Both the position numbers and the translations under genes were made by a program. DNA of 64,000 nt, from assembly GCF_904067545.1 (NCBI RefSeq), contig NZ_LR881183.1, forward strand, positions 1,182,277 through 1,246,276. The letters run 5' to 3'. The notes under the pieces were generated by a model that saw nothing but the letters and a program-made list of their open reading frames with translations, searched no databases and was not told the origin of the DNA. Below are positions 42,101-50,594 of the stretch, piece by piece; the stretch's first letter is position 1; the number at the start of each line of letters is the position of its first letter. The stretch is from Thermococcus camini. GTDB taxonomy: Archaea; Methanobacteriota_B; Thermococci; Thermococcales; Thermococcaceae.

Positions 42101-42946
42101 ATGGATGCATACCAGAGCATCGGCATTAGGAGAAGGCTTAAGAGGTTCTTCCGTAGGGACGGGAGGGCGCTGATTTTCGCGATGGACCACGGCTTCGAGC
42201 ACGGACCGACCGATTTTGAGGAGCACTGGGAGCACGTGAACCCGAGGATAATTCTCAGAAAGGTCGTCAGGGCCGGAATCGACGGCGTCATGATGCTCCC
42301 GGGCCTCGCGAGAATGGCGGGCGATGAGGTTAAGCCCAACGTGGGAATGATGATAAAGCTCACCAGCAAGACCAACCTCCGCCCGAAGGGCGACCAGCTC
42401 CTCCAGAGCCAGCTGGGTTTCGTCGAGGACGCGGTGAAGCTCGGCGCCGATGCGATAGCGGCCACCGTCTACTGGGGCAGCCCACAGGAGGACGCTATGA
42501 TGCGCCAGTTCGCCGAGATAGCGAGCTACGCCCACGACCTCGGCTTCCCGGTCGTTCAGTTCGCCTACCCGCGCGGACCGTACATAAACGAGAAGTACGG
42601 CAGGAAAGAGGACTACCGCGTCGTCATGTACGGCGCCAGAGCGGCCGTTGAGAGCGGCGCGGACATGATAAAGACCTACTGGACCGGCTCGAGGGAGACC
42701 TTCGCCAAGGTGGTCGATGCTGCCGCCGGCATTCCGGTTCTCCTGAGTGGCGGGGCGAAGACCGATAACCCCGTGGACTTCCTCAAGCTCGTCTGGGATG
42801 TCATAGAGGCCGGTGGCGCTGGAGCCGTCGTCGGCAGGAACATCTTCCAGCGCGAAGACCCGGAGCCTTTCATAAAGGCACTTCTCCGCGTCGTCCACAG
42901 GAACGAGGACCCGGAGGAAGCGGCGAAAGCCGAGGGGCTCCTCTGA
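42101..42946 (+). CDS. fba: Class I fructose-bisphosphate aldolase, archaeal (DhnA) type
   Basis: A 281-residue TIM-barrel aldolase. [12 protein letters not shown] is the family's first motif, MIKTYWTG carries the Schiff-base lysine, and LLSGGAKT plus [13 protein letters not shown] form the phosphate-binding loops. It splits or forms fructose 1,6-bisphosphate in glycolysis and gluconeogenesis. ATG 42101 follows GGTGATT and a CTTAAATCC box about 40 bp upstream. The frame continues far upstream, but that part is antisense to birA. Confidence 0.94.
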   Translation: MDAYQSIGIRRRLKRFFRRDGRALIFAMDHGFEHGPTDFEEHWEHVNPRIILRKVVRAGIDGVMMLPGLARMAGDEVKPNVGMMIKLTSKTNLRPKGDQLLQSQLGFVEDAVKLGADAIAATVYWGSPQEDAMMRQFAEIASYAHDLGFPVVQFAYPRGPYINEKYGRKEDYRVVMYGARAAVESGADMIKTYWTGSRETFAKVVDAAAGIPVLLSGGAKTDNPVDFLKLVWDVIEAGGAGAVVGRNIFQREDPEPFIKALLRVVHRNEDPEEAAKAEGLL

Positions 42947-43052
42947 TTTCAGTTATTTCGACTTTTGCCGATATTCTTTTCTCCTTTCGCCGCAATCCTT
43001 TTAAGGCCGGGGCTTTGTACCGTCTCACAACGAAACTGAAGGGGTGACTAAC

Positions 43053-44816
43053 ATGGCCAGGGTTGAAATCATAGACACCACCTTCCGGGACGCTCACCAG
43101 TCCCTCATAGCCACCAGGCTCACGACCGAAGACCTGCTCGCGGTAGCGGAGAAGATGGATAGGATAGGCTTCTACTCCATGGAGGTCTGGGGAGGGGCCA
43201 CCTTTGACGTCTGCATACGCTACCTCAACGAGGACCCCTGGGAGAGGCTGAGGCTCCTCAGAGAGCACATCAGAAAAACCAAGCTCCAGATGCTCCTCCG
43301 CGGGCAGAACGTCGTCGGTTACCGTCACTACCCCGACGACGTGGTTGAAAGATTCATCGAGCTGGCCTACAGAAAAGGGATAGACATCTTCAGAATATTC
43401 GATGCCCTAAACGACGTCAGGAACATGGAGGTGGCGATAAGGAAGGCGAAGGAAGTTGGGGCGGAAGTTCAGGGTGCGATAGCCTACACAACAGGGAAGG
43501 TCTTCACGCTCGAATATTACATAAAAAAGGTCGAAGAACTCCTGGCGCTTGATGTCGATGTAATAACCATTAAGGACATGGCGGCCCTCCTGACACCCTG
43601 GAAGGCCTACGAGCTGGTGAGCGAGATAAAGGAGCGCTACGGTGTTCCCGTAAACGTTCACACCCACTCCACAACGGGAATGGCGGTCGCAACGTACCTC
43701 AAAGCCGTTGAAGCTGGAGCCGACTACATAGACACTGCCATAAGCCCGCTCGCCTTCGGAACCGCCCAGCCGGGCATACAGACCATCTGGCACGCCCTGC
43801 CCGAGGCCGTCGGGAGCCATCTCGACAGGGAGCTCATCCACGAGGTCTCACGCTACCTTAAGCAACTTCTCGATGAGAAGTACTCGGGAATGCTGCACAA
43901 AGAGGCCCTCATGGTGAACCCCTACGTGCTTAAGTATCAGGTCCCTGGGGGCATGTACTCCAACCTCATCTCCCAGCTGAAGGAGATGAAAGCTTTAGAT
44001 CGACTTCAGGAGGTTCTGGAGGAGATTCCTCGCGTCAGGGAAGACCTTGGATGGCCGCCGCTGGTGACGCCGACCAGCCAGATAGTCGGAACGCAGGCGG
44101 TTCTCAACGTCCTCTTTGGGAGGTACGAGAGGGTAGCGGAAGAGGTCAAGAACTACATAAAGGGTCTCTACGGAAGGCCGCCGGGGGAGATAAACCCCGA
44201 ACTCAGGAGGCGCGTCCTCGGCGACGAGGAGCCGATAACCAAAAGGCCCGGAAGCCTGCTCGAACCCGCGCTGGAGAAATGCAGGAAGGAGCTTGAGGAA
44301 TTGGGATACCTGGAGAATGAGGAGGACGTTCTGACCTACTGCCTCTTCCCGCAGGTGGCGCTGGAGTTCTTCAGGGCGAGGAAGGAGGGCAGGATGAAGC
44401 CAGAGGTACCCCCTGCGGTTCAGAGGTTCAAGATTTACGTGAACGGCGTCGAGTTTGAGGTTGGGGTTGAGGGCGTTGACCTGAGCGCGCTCAGATACCT
44501 ACCCCAGATAGCCAGAGTTCCGACTCCATCCAGCGCTCCGAAAACAGCACCTGCTCCGGCTCCCGCTCCGGTTACTCCAGCAGCAACGCCCGCACCAGCC
44601 AGCGAGGGTGCCGTAACGGCCCCAATGCCTGGTAAGATTTTGAGAATCCTCGTCAAGGAAGGAGACGAGGTCCAAACCGGGCAGGGATTACTCGTCCTGG
44701 AAGCAATGAAAATGGAGAACGAGATTCCAGCACCAAAAGACGGAGTGGTCAAAAAAATCCTCGTCAGGGAAGGCGATACTGTGGACACCGGACAGGCACT
44801 CATAGAGCTCGAATAA
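43053..44816 (+). CDS. Biotin-dependent oxaloacetate decarboxylase alpha / pyruvate carboxylase subunit B-type protein
   Basis: A 587-residue protein: a carboxyltransferase TIM barrel with DTTFRDAHQSL, the metal-binding lysine in TIKDMAALL and HTHSTTG, a conserved C-terminal region, a Pro/Ala-rich linker (about 475-520), and a biotinyl domain with EAMKMEN at about residue 553. It moves carboxyl groups between biotin and pyruvate/oxaloacetate. Whether it acts as decarboxylase or carboxylase cannot be told; no biotin carboxylase or membrane beta subunit is in the window. The ATG follows GGGGTGACTAAC. Confidence 0.9.
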   Translation: MARVEIIDTTFRDAHQSLIATRLTTEDLLAVAEKMDRIGFYSMEVWGGATFDVCIRYLNEDPWERLRLLREHIRKTKLQMLLRGQNVVGYRHYPDDVVERFIELAYRKGIDIFRIFDALNDVRNMEVAIRKAKEVGAEVQGAIAYTTGKVFTLEYYIKKVEELLALDVDVITIKDMAALLTPWKAYELVSEIKERYGVPVNVHTHSTTGMAVATYLKAVEAGADYIDTAISPLAFGTAQPGIQTIWHALPEAVGSHLDRELIHEVSRYLKQLLDEKYSGMLHKEALMVNPYVLKYQVPGGMYSNLISQLKEMKALDRLQEVLEEIPRVREDLGWPPLVTPTSQIVGTQAVLNVLFGRYERVAEEVKNYIKGLYGRPPGEINPELRRRVLGDEEPITKRPGSLLEPALEKCRKELEELGYLENEEDVLTYCLFPQVALEFFRARKEGRMKPEVPPAVQRFKIYVNGVEFEVGVEGVDLSALRYLPQIARVPTPSSAPKTAPAPAPAPVTPAATPAPASEGAVTAPMPGKILRILVKEGDEVQTGQGLLVLEAMKMENEIPAPKDGVVKKILVREGDTVDTGQALIELE

Positions 44817-44990
44817 AACCCGCTCTCAGCCCCTTTCCTTTCCGTTGCTTTCTTAAAATACTTCCACCTGGAATCCGGGCACGGTTTCCAACGGTAAGTT
44901 CAAAAACGAAACATCTTCAGTTTTTTGCCGAAAAGCATTTATATTCAAAAAGTGTACATCACAGCGCAGAATATACTTGGAGGTGCAACC

Positions 44991-46745
44991 ATGAACTCTG
45001 CTGTAATAGTTCTTCTGGCCGGTGTTATATACCTGGCCATGTACTTCAGCTATGGCAAGAGCCTTCAGAGCAAGGTCGTCAAGGCCGACCCCAACCGGCC
45101 AACTCCAGCCCACAAACTCTACGACGGGGTTGACTACGTTCCAGCCCACCCGCTGGTTCTGTACGGCCACCACTTTGCGTCGATAGCGGGAGCGGGACCT
45201 ATAGTGGGTCCAGCCCTGGCAATGGCATGGGGATGGCTTCCGGGACTCATATGGGTCTGGTTCGGAAACGTCTTCATCGGTGCGGTGCACGACTATCTGG
45301 CACTGATGTCATCGGTTCGCTACGATGGCAAGTCCGTCCAGTGGATCGCAGGGAAGCTCATGAGCAGGAAGACCGGCATATCCTTTGAGGTGTACATCTG
45401 GTTCGCCCTGCTGCTCGTCGTCGCGGCCTTCGTTGCCGTCACCGCCAAGCTGCTCACAGTAACGCCCCAGGCAGCAACGGCGACGCTCCTATTCCTGCTC
45501 GTCGCGGTGATACTGGGATACCTTATGTACAAGGTCAAGATGGACTTCAAGATGGCAACGATAATCGGCATCATCCTGCTCATCATAGCAGTGTGGATCG
45601 GCCTCAAGTACCCGCTGATCTTCGTGGACGGCCAGACCGACCCGACCTCGGCCGCCTACACAACCGCATACCACTACTGGAACATAATCCTCATGGTTTA
45701 CATCATAATTGCGGCCTCGCTTCCGGTGTGGATACTCCTCCAGCCCAGGGACTACCTCAACGCCTACATCCTGTGGTTCGGACTGCTCTTCGGCGGCATA
45801 GCCCTAATATTCCTGGCCAAGGACTTCGCCGCCCCCGCGTACACCATGTGGAGCGCCAACGTCATCAAGGGAATCACCGCCGACGGCTCCGTTCCGGTGG
45901 CGTCGCCCTTCTGGCCCACGATACCGCTCGTCATAGCATGCGGCTCTTTAAGCGGATTCCACTCGCTCGTGGGTTCAGGAACCACGTCAAAACAGCTCGA
46001 CAATGAGATCCACGGCCTGATGGTGGGTTACGGTGGAATGTTCACAGAGGGATTCCTCTCCACCATAGTTATAACCTCCATAGCCGTCTACGGAGTCCAG
46101 CTCACCGGGCTTCAGCCCGCACAGTGGGGGACTGAATACATCATCAAAGGCGGTCTTGGCACATTCCTCGGCGGCTACGCCAAGGCAGTCAGCGAGTTCT
46201 ACGGCGTCAGCGAGACCTTTGGAAAGACCTTCGCGACCCTCTGGGTCTCAGCATTCACCCTCACATCGCTCGATACTGCTACGAGGCTCGGCCGCTTCGC
46301 CTGGCAGGAACTCTTTGGAATGATCTCCGACACCAGCAAGGGCACCATGAAGCTCGTTACCAACAAGTGGGTCGCGTCGATAATCATCGCCGGCCTTGGA
46401 ACGTACCTCGCCTGGGGAGCCGGCTACAAGGTCATCTGGCCGGCGTTCAGTGCGATGAACCAGATGCTCGCCAGTATCGCTATGATGACCGCTGCACTTT
46501 GGGTCGCAAAGGTCCAGAGGGCTGGAAACTGGAGCTGGGCGGTTCTAATACCTGCCCTCTTCCTCTGGATTACGGTGACGGCGGCGATAATCTGGTACCT
46601 CATCTACGTGCCGATGGTCGGCCAGTACCTCATAGCGGTGAAGGGAGCGCTCGTGGTCAGCCTGCTCCTCAACCTGCTCCTCGCCTGGGACTTCTGGGTC
46701 GCCTGGAAGAGACCGAGCGAGGAGTACGCCGCGAGCGCGGCCTGA
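44991..46745 (+). CDS. cstA: Carbon starvation protein CstA (peptide/pyruvate transporter family)
   Basis: A 584-residue integral membrane protein with about 16 hydrophobic segments. Family landmarks include GIVGPALAMAWGWLPGLIWVWFGN-like early loops (here AGPIVGPALAMAWGWLPG), MSSVRYDGKS, SGFHSLVGSGTTSKQ and TSLDTATRLGRF. CstA transports peptides or, in enterobacteria, pyruvate. ATG 44991 follows GGAGGTGCAACC and the ATTTATATTC box about 50 bp upstream. The stop is followed by a T-rich run. Confidence 0.93.
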   Translation: MNSAVIVLLAGVIYLAMYFSYGKSLQSKVVKADPNRPTPAHKLYDGVDYVPAHPLVLYGHHFASIAGAGPIVGPALAMAWGWLPGLIWVWFGNVFIGAVHDYLALMSSVRYDGKSVQWIAGKLMSRKTGISFEVYIWFALLLVVAAFVAVTAKLLTVTPQAATATLLFLLVAVILGYLMYKVKMDFKMATIIGIILLIIAVWIGLKYPLIFVDGQTDPTSAAYTTAYHYWNIILMVYIIIAASLPVWILLQPRDYLNAYILWFGLLFGGIALIFLAKDFAAPAYTMWSANVIKGITADGSVPVASPFWPTIPLVIACGSLSGFHSLVGSGTTSKQLDNEIHGLMVGYGGMFTEGFLSTIVITSIAVYGVQLTGLQPAQWGTEYIIKGGLGTFLGGYAKAVSEFYGVSETFGKTFATLWVSAFTLTSLDTATRLGRFAWQELFGMISDTSKGTMKLVTNKWVASIIIAGLGTYLAWGAGYKVIWPAFSAMNQMLASIAMMTAALWVAKVQRAGNWSWAVLIPALFLWITVTAAIIWYLIYVPMVGQYLIAVKGALVVSLLLNLLLAWDFWVAWKRPSEEYAASAA

Positions 46746-46747
46746 AT

Positions 46748-46763
46748 TCTTTCTTTATTTTCC
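46748..46763 (+). terminator. T-rich terminator after cstA
   Basis: TTCTTTCTTTATTTTC directly follows the cstA stop. The next gene starts about 20 bp later, so termination may be partial. Confidence 0.35.
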
Positions 46764-46781
46764 GATTCTCAGGTGATGGAA

Positions 46782-47072
46782 ATGAAGGACAGAGAAAAAG
46801 ACCCTCTGGAGAACGTTAGGGCCTTCTTAAAGGGCTTTTTCGGAGCATTCAAACAGAACTCAACCGAGTATCTCGAGTTTGAGCTGAGGGAGCTCGAGAA
46901 CGTGTTCGCACTCACACTCATGGGGGCTTTCGTTGGAATCCCCAGCCCGCCTACGACGCTCGTGATAAGAATCCTTCCCCACATGACGCGCGAGCTGTAC
47001 GTAATGCAGCGCAGAGCTGTGGATATGGACGACGTGCTCGGCGAGCTGGCGGGAATGTTTGAAATCACGTGA
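46782..47072 (+). CDS. Small protein upstream of ArsA-type ATPase
   Basis: A 96-residue protein (ATG 46782 after GGTGATGGAA) with an amphipathic N-terminal helix and a hydrophobic middle (FALTLMGAFVGIPSPPTTLVIRILP) that could be a short membrane or binding segment. I recognise no family. It is 9 bp before the ArsA-type gene, so it is probably a partner, perhaps a client or chaperone. Confidence 0.65.
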   Translation: MKDREKDPLENVRAFLKGFFGAFKQNSTEYLEFELRELENVFALTLMGAFVGIPSPPTTLVIRILPHMTRELYVMQRRAVDMDDVLGELAGMFEIT

Positions 47073-47081
47073 GGTGGTCCC

Positions 47082-48074
47082 ATGAGGGAGTTCTTCCTGC
47101 CCAAAAAGGGCTACCGCGTCGTCTTTTTCATAGGCAAAGGCGGAGTTGGAAAAACGACGGGTTCGGCGGCGGCTGCTGCGGCGCTCGCTGATATGGGCTA
47201 CCGGACGCTGATAGTGTCGCTCGACCCTGCACACAACCTCGGTGACGTGCTGATGGTGAAGCTGAAAGACAAACCGAAGAAGATAGCCGAGAACCTTTAC
47301 GCTAGTGAGCTCGACATGGAGAAGCTGATAAAGGCATACCTCAAGCACCTGGAGGAAAGCATGAAGCACACCTACCGCTATCTCACGGTCATAAACCTGG
47401 AGAAGTACTTCGAGGTCCTGAGCTACTCCCCGGGAATCGAGGAGTACGCCACGCTGGAGGCGGTGAGGGAGATACTGGCGAAGGGCAATGAGTGGGACGT
47501 GATAATCTTCGATACCCCTCCGACCGGATTAACCCTCCGCGTTCTCGCGCTCCCCAGAATCTCCCTGATCTGGACGGATAAACTCATCGAGATAAGGAAG
47601 GCCATCCTTGACAGGCGCGCCGCGATAGCCAACATACACGGGGAGCAGGAGTTCACCGTTGAGGGTGAGAAGATAAAGCTACCCACGAGGGAGCAGGACG
47701 ACGCCGTGATGAAGGAGCTTAAGTCCTACCGCGAAGAGGTGGCCTTCGTTGAGGGAGTTATAACCGACCCCGAGAAAACGAGCGTCGTGGCGGTGATGAA
47801 CCCGGAGATGCTGCCCCTTTATGAAACCGAAAGGGCCAGGGAGAGCCTTAGGAAGTTCCGCGTGCCCTTCAACATGATCGTCATGAACAAGGTTCTGGAG
47901 CTGCGGACGGAGGTTCCGGAGCTGAAGGCCAAGCTGGAGGCCCAGGAGCGGGTTCTCGGAGAGGTGGGGAGGAAGTTCAAGGGAATTGAGGTTGTGAGGA
48001 TACCGGTCTTCGCGGAGGAACCCCGCGGGCTGGAGCGTCTCAGAACCCTCGGGGGAAAGATAGTTGGAGAGTGA
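47082..48074 (+). CDS. ArsA/Get3-family ATPase
   Basis: A 330-residue deviant-Walker ATPase: GKGGVGKTTGS near residue 18, SLDPAHNLGDV (switch I) and IFDTPPTGLTLRVLALP (switch II). Family members insert tail-anchored proteins (Get3) or move arsenite (ArsA). No paired cysteines suited to arsenite or zinc are evident, so a Get3-like or Fe-S-related role is more likely. It overlaps a DUF59 gene by 11 bp and follows a small protein gene, forming a compact operon. Confidence 0.88.
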   Translation: MREFFLPKKGYRVVFFIGKGGVGKTTGSAAAAAALADMGYRTLIVSLDPAHNLGDVLMVKLKDKPKKIAENLYASELDMEKLIKAYLKHLEESMKHTYRYLTVINLEKYFEVLSYSPGIEEYATLEAVREILAKGNEWDVIIFDTPPTGLTLRVLALPRISLIWTDKLIEIRKAILDRRAAIANIHGEQEFTVEGEKIKLPTREQDDAVMKELKSYREEVAFVEGVITDPEKTSVVAVMNPEMLPLYETERARESLRKFRVPFNMIVMNKVLELRTEVPELKAKLEAQERVLGEVGRKFKGIEVVRIPVFAEEPRGLERLRTLGGKIVGE

Positions 48075-48351
48075 AGAAATCTACGAGAGGCTTAAAAGGG
48101 TGAAGGAACCCATAACCGGGGTGGATATAGTGAGCCTCGGGCTCGTCGAGGCCGTCACCGTCGATGAAGATGGTGTAAGGGTATACCTCCGGCTCTCCGA
48201 AGGTCTTCACCACCCGTTTCAGAACGCCCTCAGCTGGCCCGTTCGCTGGCGGATCATAAGGGACATCGTCGCTGCCCTCGATGATGTCGCTGGTCTTGAG
48301 ATACTCGACGCACGAACCCTCGAAAGATACTATCCACTGGAGGAGGATTGA
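48064..48351 (+). CDS. DUF59 (MIP18)-family protein
   Basis: A 95-residue protein with the DUF59 opening EIYERLKRVKEPITGVDIVSLGLVEAV. The start is TTG 48064, inside the end of the ArsA-type gene. DUF59 proteins take part in Fe-S cluster transfer, often with P-loop ATPases of the Mrp/ApbC type; here the ATPase is ArsA-like. No CxxC is present, unlike the DUF59 protein at 19093. Confidence 0.78.
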   Translation: MESEEIYERLKRVKEPITGVDIVSLGLVEAVTVDEDGVRVYLRLSEGLHHPFQNALSWPVRWRIIRDIVAALDDVAGLEILDARTLERYYPLEED

Positions 48352-48352
48352 G

Positions 48353-49006
48353 ATGGACAATCAGGTACTGTTTGCTGCGATATTCCTTATTGCCGGCATT
48401 TCCGCCCTTCAGTTCTACAGGGGGCGGAAGCTGAACCTCATGCTGATGGAGCACTACATACGGGCCGTCAAAGAGGTGATCAAACCCGAGGATGAGCTTT
48501 ACACCTGGCTCGGCGGCTACATCGGCTTTCGCGCCGAGTACAAGGTCAACAGGGGCAACCTCAGAAAGTTTGAGTACACCCTGACACTCCTTCCGAGGCA
48601 CAGCCTTCTCTACTTCCCGATAGCATTGATAACGAGCCGGCACGACAAGCTGTACCTCGTCATCAAGCCGTTCTCGGATATACGAAGGGAGGCCCACCTG
48701 ATACAGAAAGGCTACTACCGGATGAGGCCCGGAATAGATAACGAGGAGCTGCTCAGGAAGGAAGTCATCGAGATAGCCGGGAAGCAGTACGAGGCCCTCT
48801 ACGAGAAGAAAAGGGACGTGGAGAACCTGAAGGCCCTCATCGAGAGCCTGTCAAGGCCAGCCAACATCAAGCACGTCTCGCTAACACCGAAGACCAACGT
48901 ATTCTACGTCCAGATGAAGCCCGAACCCGAAACGATAGGGGAAGACGTCAAGAGAATCGTCCGGTTCGCAAACGAGAGGCTAAAGGAGAGTCCCTTCTCT
49001 TCCTAA
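48353..49006 (+). CDS. Single-helix membrane-anchored protein of unknown function
   Basis: A 217-residue protein with an N-terminal transmembrane helix (VLFAAIFLIAGISALQFYRG) followed by a soluble, mixed alpha/beta domain. I recognise no family. The ATG follows GGAGGATTGAG and begins one base after the DUF59 stop, so it belongs to the ArsA-DUF59 operon. An unusual feature is that the soluble part is basic and should face the cytoplasm. Confidence 0.7.
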   Translation: MDNQVLFAAIFLIAGISALQFYRGRKLNLMLMEHYIRAVKEVIKPEDELYTWLGGYIGFRAEYKVNRGNLRKFEYTLTLLPRHSLLYFPIALITSRHDKLYLVIKPFSDIRREAHLIQKGYYRMRPGIDNEELLRKEVIEIAGKQYEALYEKKRDVENLKALIESLSRPANIKHVSLTPKTNVFYVQMKPEPETIGEDVKRIVRFANERLKESPFSS

Positions 49007-49061
49007 ATTTCTGCCCTCGCAACCTTTTTATCGGTTGAACCCATAGTTATACTTGGTGATA

Positions 49062-49340
49062 CCATTGGTTAGTATCCGTCTGAAGGTCGGCCCAAAAGGA
49101 CAGATAGTCATTCCAAAGGTCTTCAGAGAAGCTTACGGGATAAATGAAGGTGGAGAAGTCATAGTCGAGCCTACCGATAAGGGACTGATAATTATGCCCA
49201 AGAAAAGCAAAGAAGAACTGATTAAAGAGCTCCTCGAATGGAAGCACAAGAGAGCCAGGGGAAAACCCGCCAAACTCGGAGAGCTCAAGGGGATAAGCCT
49301 TGAAGACGAGTTCGATGATGTCTGGGGGATTGGGGAATGA
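49062..49340 (+). CDS. vapB: AbrB/VapB-family antitoxin
   Basis: A 92-residue protein with the swapped-hairpin AbrB DNA-binding fold: VSIRLKVGPKGQIVIPKVFREAYGI. The C-terminal tail is acidic and would cover the toxin. The start is taken as TTG 49062, five bases after GGTGAT; a GTG at 49053 lies inside that site. The stop overlaps the start of the PIN-domain gene, the usual vapBC coupling. It should repress its own promoter (AGTTATACT near 49044). Confidence 0.85.
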   Translation, partial: PLVSIRLKVGPKGQIVIPKVFREAYGINEGGEVIVEPTDKGLIIMPKKSKEELIKELLEWKHKRARGKPAKLGELKGISLEDEFDDVWGIGE

Positions 49341-49741
49341 AGCTCTTCATAGACACAAACCTCTTCGTTTACCTCCTAACCAAGACGCCCGAAGACGAGA
49401 GAAAGATAATTGAGTTCTACGCCGAACTGATTGAAAACCATAGCCTTTACACAAGTCCGCTGGTTCTTGACGAGACCATCCACGTTGCAAAGAAGAAATA
49501 CGGCGTCCCTTACGAGCTTTCGATTGAGTTCATAGACGAAAAGGTTCTCCCTTACGTTGAAGTTCTCCCCCTGACCGTCTTTGATTACCTGACAGCCAGG
49601 GGGATAATCCTCAAGTACAACCTCCGCCCCTCCGATGCCCTTCACATTGCAGTTATAGAGAACAATGGCCTTCAGGCGGTAGTGAGTGAAGATGAAGACT
49701 TTGACGTTCTCCCACTAAAAAGGCTCTGGTTGGGTGGTTGA
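49337..49741 (+). CDS. vapC: PIN-domain ribonuclease toxin VapC
   Basis: A 134-residue PIN domain: FIDTNLFVYLL with the first catalytic Asp, DETIHVAKK, LRPSDALHIAV with the central Asp, and SEDEDFDVLP. It cuts RNA and is held in check by the upstream antitoxin. It overlaps vapB by 4 bp and its end runs into a hydrolase gene that begins one base later. Confidence 0.92.
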   Translation: MKLFIDTNLFVYLLTKTPEDERKIIEFYAELIENHSLYTSPLVLDETIHVAKKKYGVPYELSIEFIDEKVLPYVEVLPLTVFDYLTARGIILKYNLRPSDALHIAVIENNGLQAVVSEDEDFDVLPLKRLWLGG

Positions 49742-49742
49742 G

Positions 49743-50531
49743 ATGGAGGTTTACAAGGCCAAATTCGGCGAAGCAAAGCTCGGCTGGGTCGTTCTCGTCC
49801 ACGGCCTCGGCGAGCACAGCGGAAGGTACGGAAGACTAATCAGAGAGCTCAACGATGCAGGCTTTGCCGTCTACACCTTCGACTGGCCCGGCCACGGGAA
49901 GAGCCCCGGCAAGAGGGGACATACAAGCGTTGAGGAAGCGATGGAGATAATCGACGGCATTATAGACGAAATCGGGGAAAAGCCCTTCCTCTTCGGCCAC
50001 AGCCTCGGCGGTTTAACCGTCATCAGATACGCAGAAACGAGGCCCGATAAAATACGGGGCGTAATCGCTTCCTCGCCGGCCTTAGCCAAAAGTCCGGAAA
50101 CACCGGGCTTCATGGTGGCCCTCGCGAAGTTCCTCGGAAAGGTCGCCCCGGGAGTTGTTCTCTCCAACGGACTGAAACCAGAGCTACTCTCCCGTAATCC
50201 AGAGGCCGTGAAGCGATACGTAGAAGACCCGCTCGTTCACGACAGGATTTCGGCCAAGCTGGGGAGGAGCATTTTTGTGAACATGGAGCCGGCCCACAGG
50301 GAGGCAGGGAAAATAAAGGTTCCCGTGCTGCTGATCATCGGCACGGGCGACGTGATAACCCCGCCCGATGGCTCAAGAAGGCTTTTGGAGGAGCTCACAG
50401 TTGAGGACAAGACGCTGAGGGAGTTCGAGGGAGCGTACCACGAGATATTTGAAGACCCCGAGTGGGCAGATGAGTTCCATGGGACAATTGTTAAGTGGCT
50501 GGTTGAAAAATCGTACTCATCGGCTCAATAA
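49743..50531 (+). CDS. Alpha/beta hydrolase, lysophospholipase-like
   Basis: A 262-residue protein of the monoacylglycerol lipase/lysophospholipase group. The oxyanion HGLGEHSGRY, the nucleophile FGHSLGGL, an Asp in GTGDVITPP and His in YHEIFED give a catalytic triad. There is no signal peptide, so it should act in the cytoplasm. The ATG at 49743 follows GGTGGTTGAG, inside the end of vapC. The substrate is unknown. Confidence 0.88.
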   Translation: MEVYKAKFGEAKLGWVVLVHGLGEHSGRYGRLIRELNDAGFAVYTFDWPGHGKSPGKRGHTSVEEAMEIIDGIIDEIGEKPFLFGHSLGGLTVIRYAETRPDKIRGVIASSPALAKSPETPGFMVALAKFLGKVAPGVVLSNGLKPELLSRNPEAVKRYVEDPLVHDRISAKLGRSIFVNMEPAHREAGKIKVPVLLIIGTGDVITPPDGSRRLLEELTVEDKTLREFEGAYHEIFEDPEWADEFHGTIVKWLVEKSYSSAQ

Positions 50532-50594
50532 CGCAGTTTTACTTCCAGCAAACTATTTATTCGGGGCTTTTTTTCTTTAACACAGGTGGGTACT

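Noticed and set aside
42006-42465. A 150-residue N-terminal extension of BirA in the same frame.
   Set aside because: It is antisense to the aldolase gene, whose protein is well conserved, and BirA has a good start at 42006.
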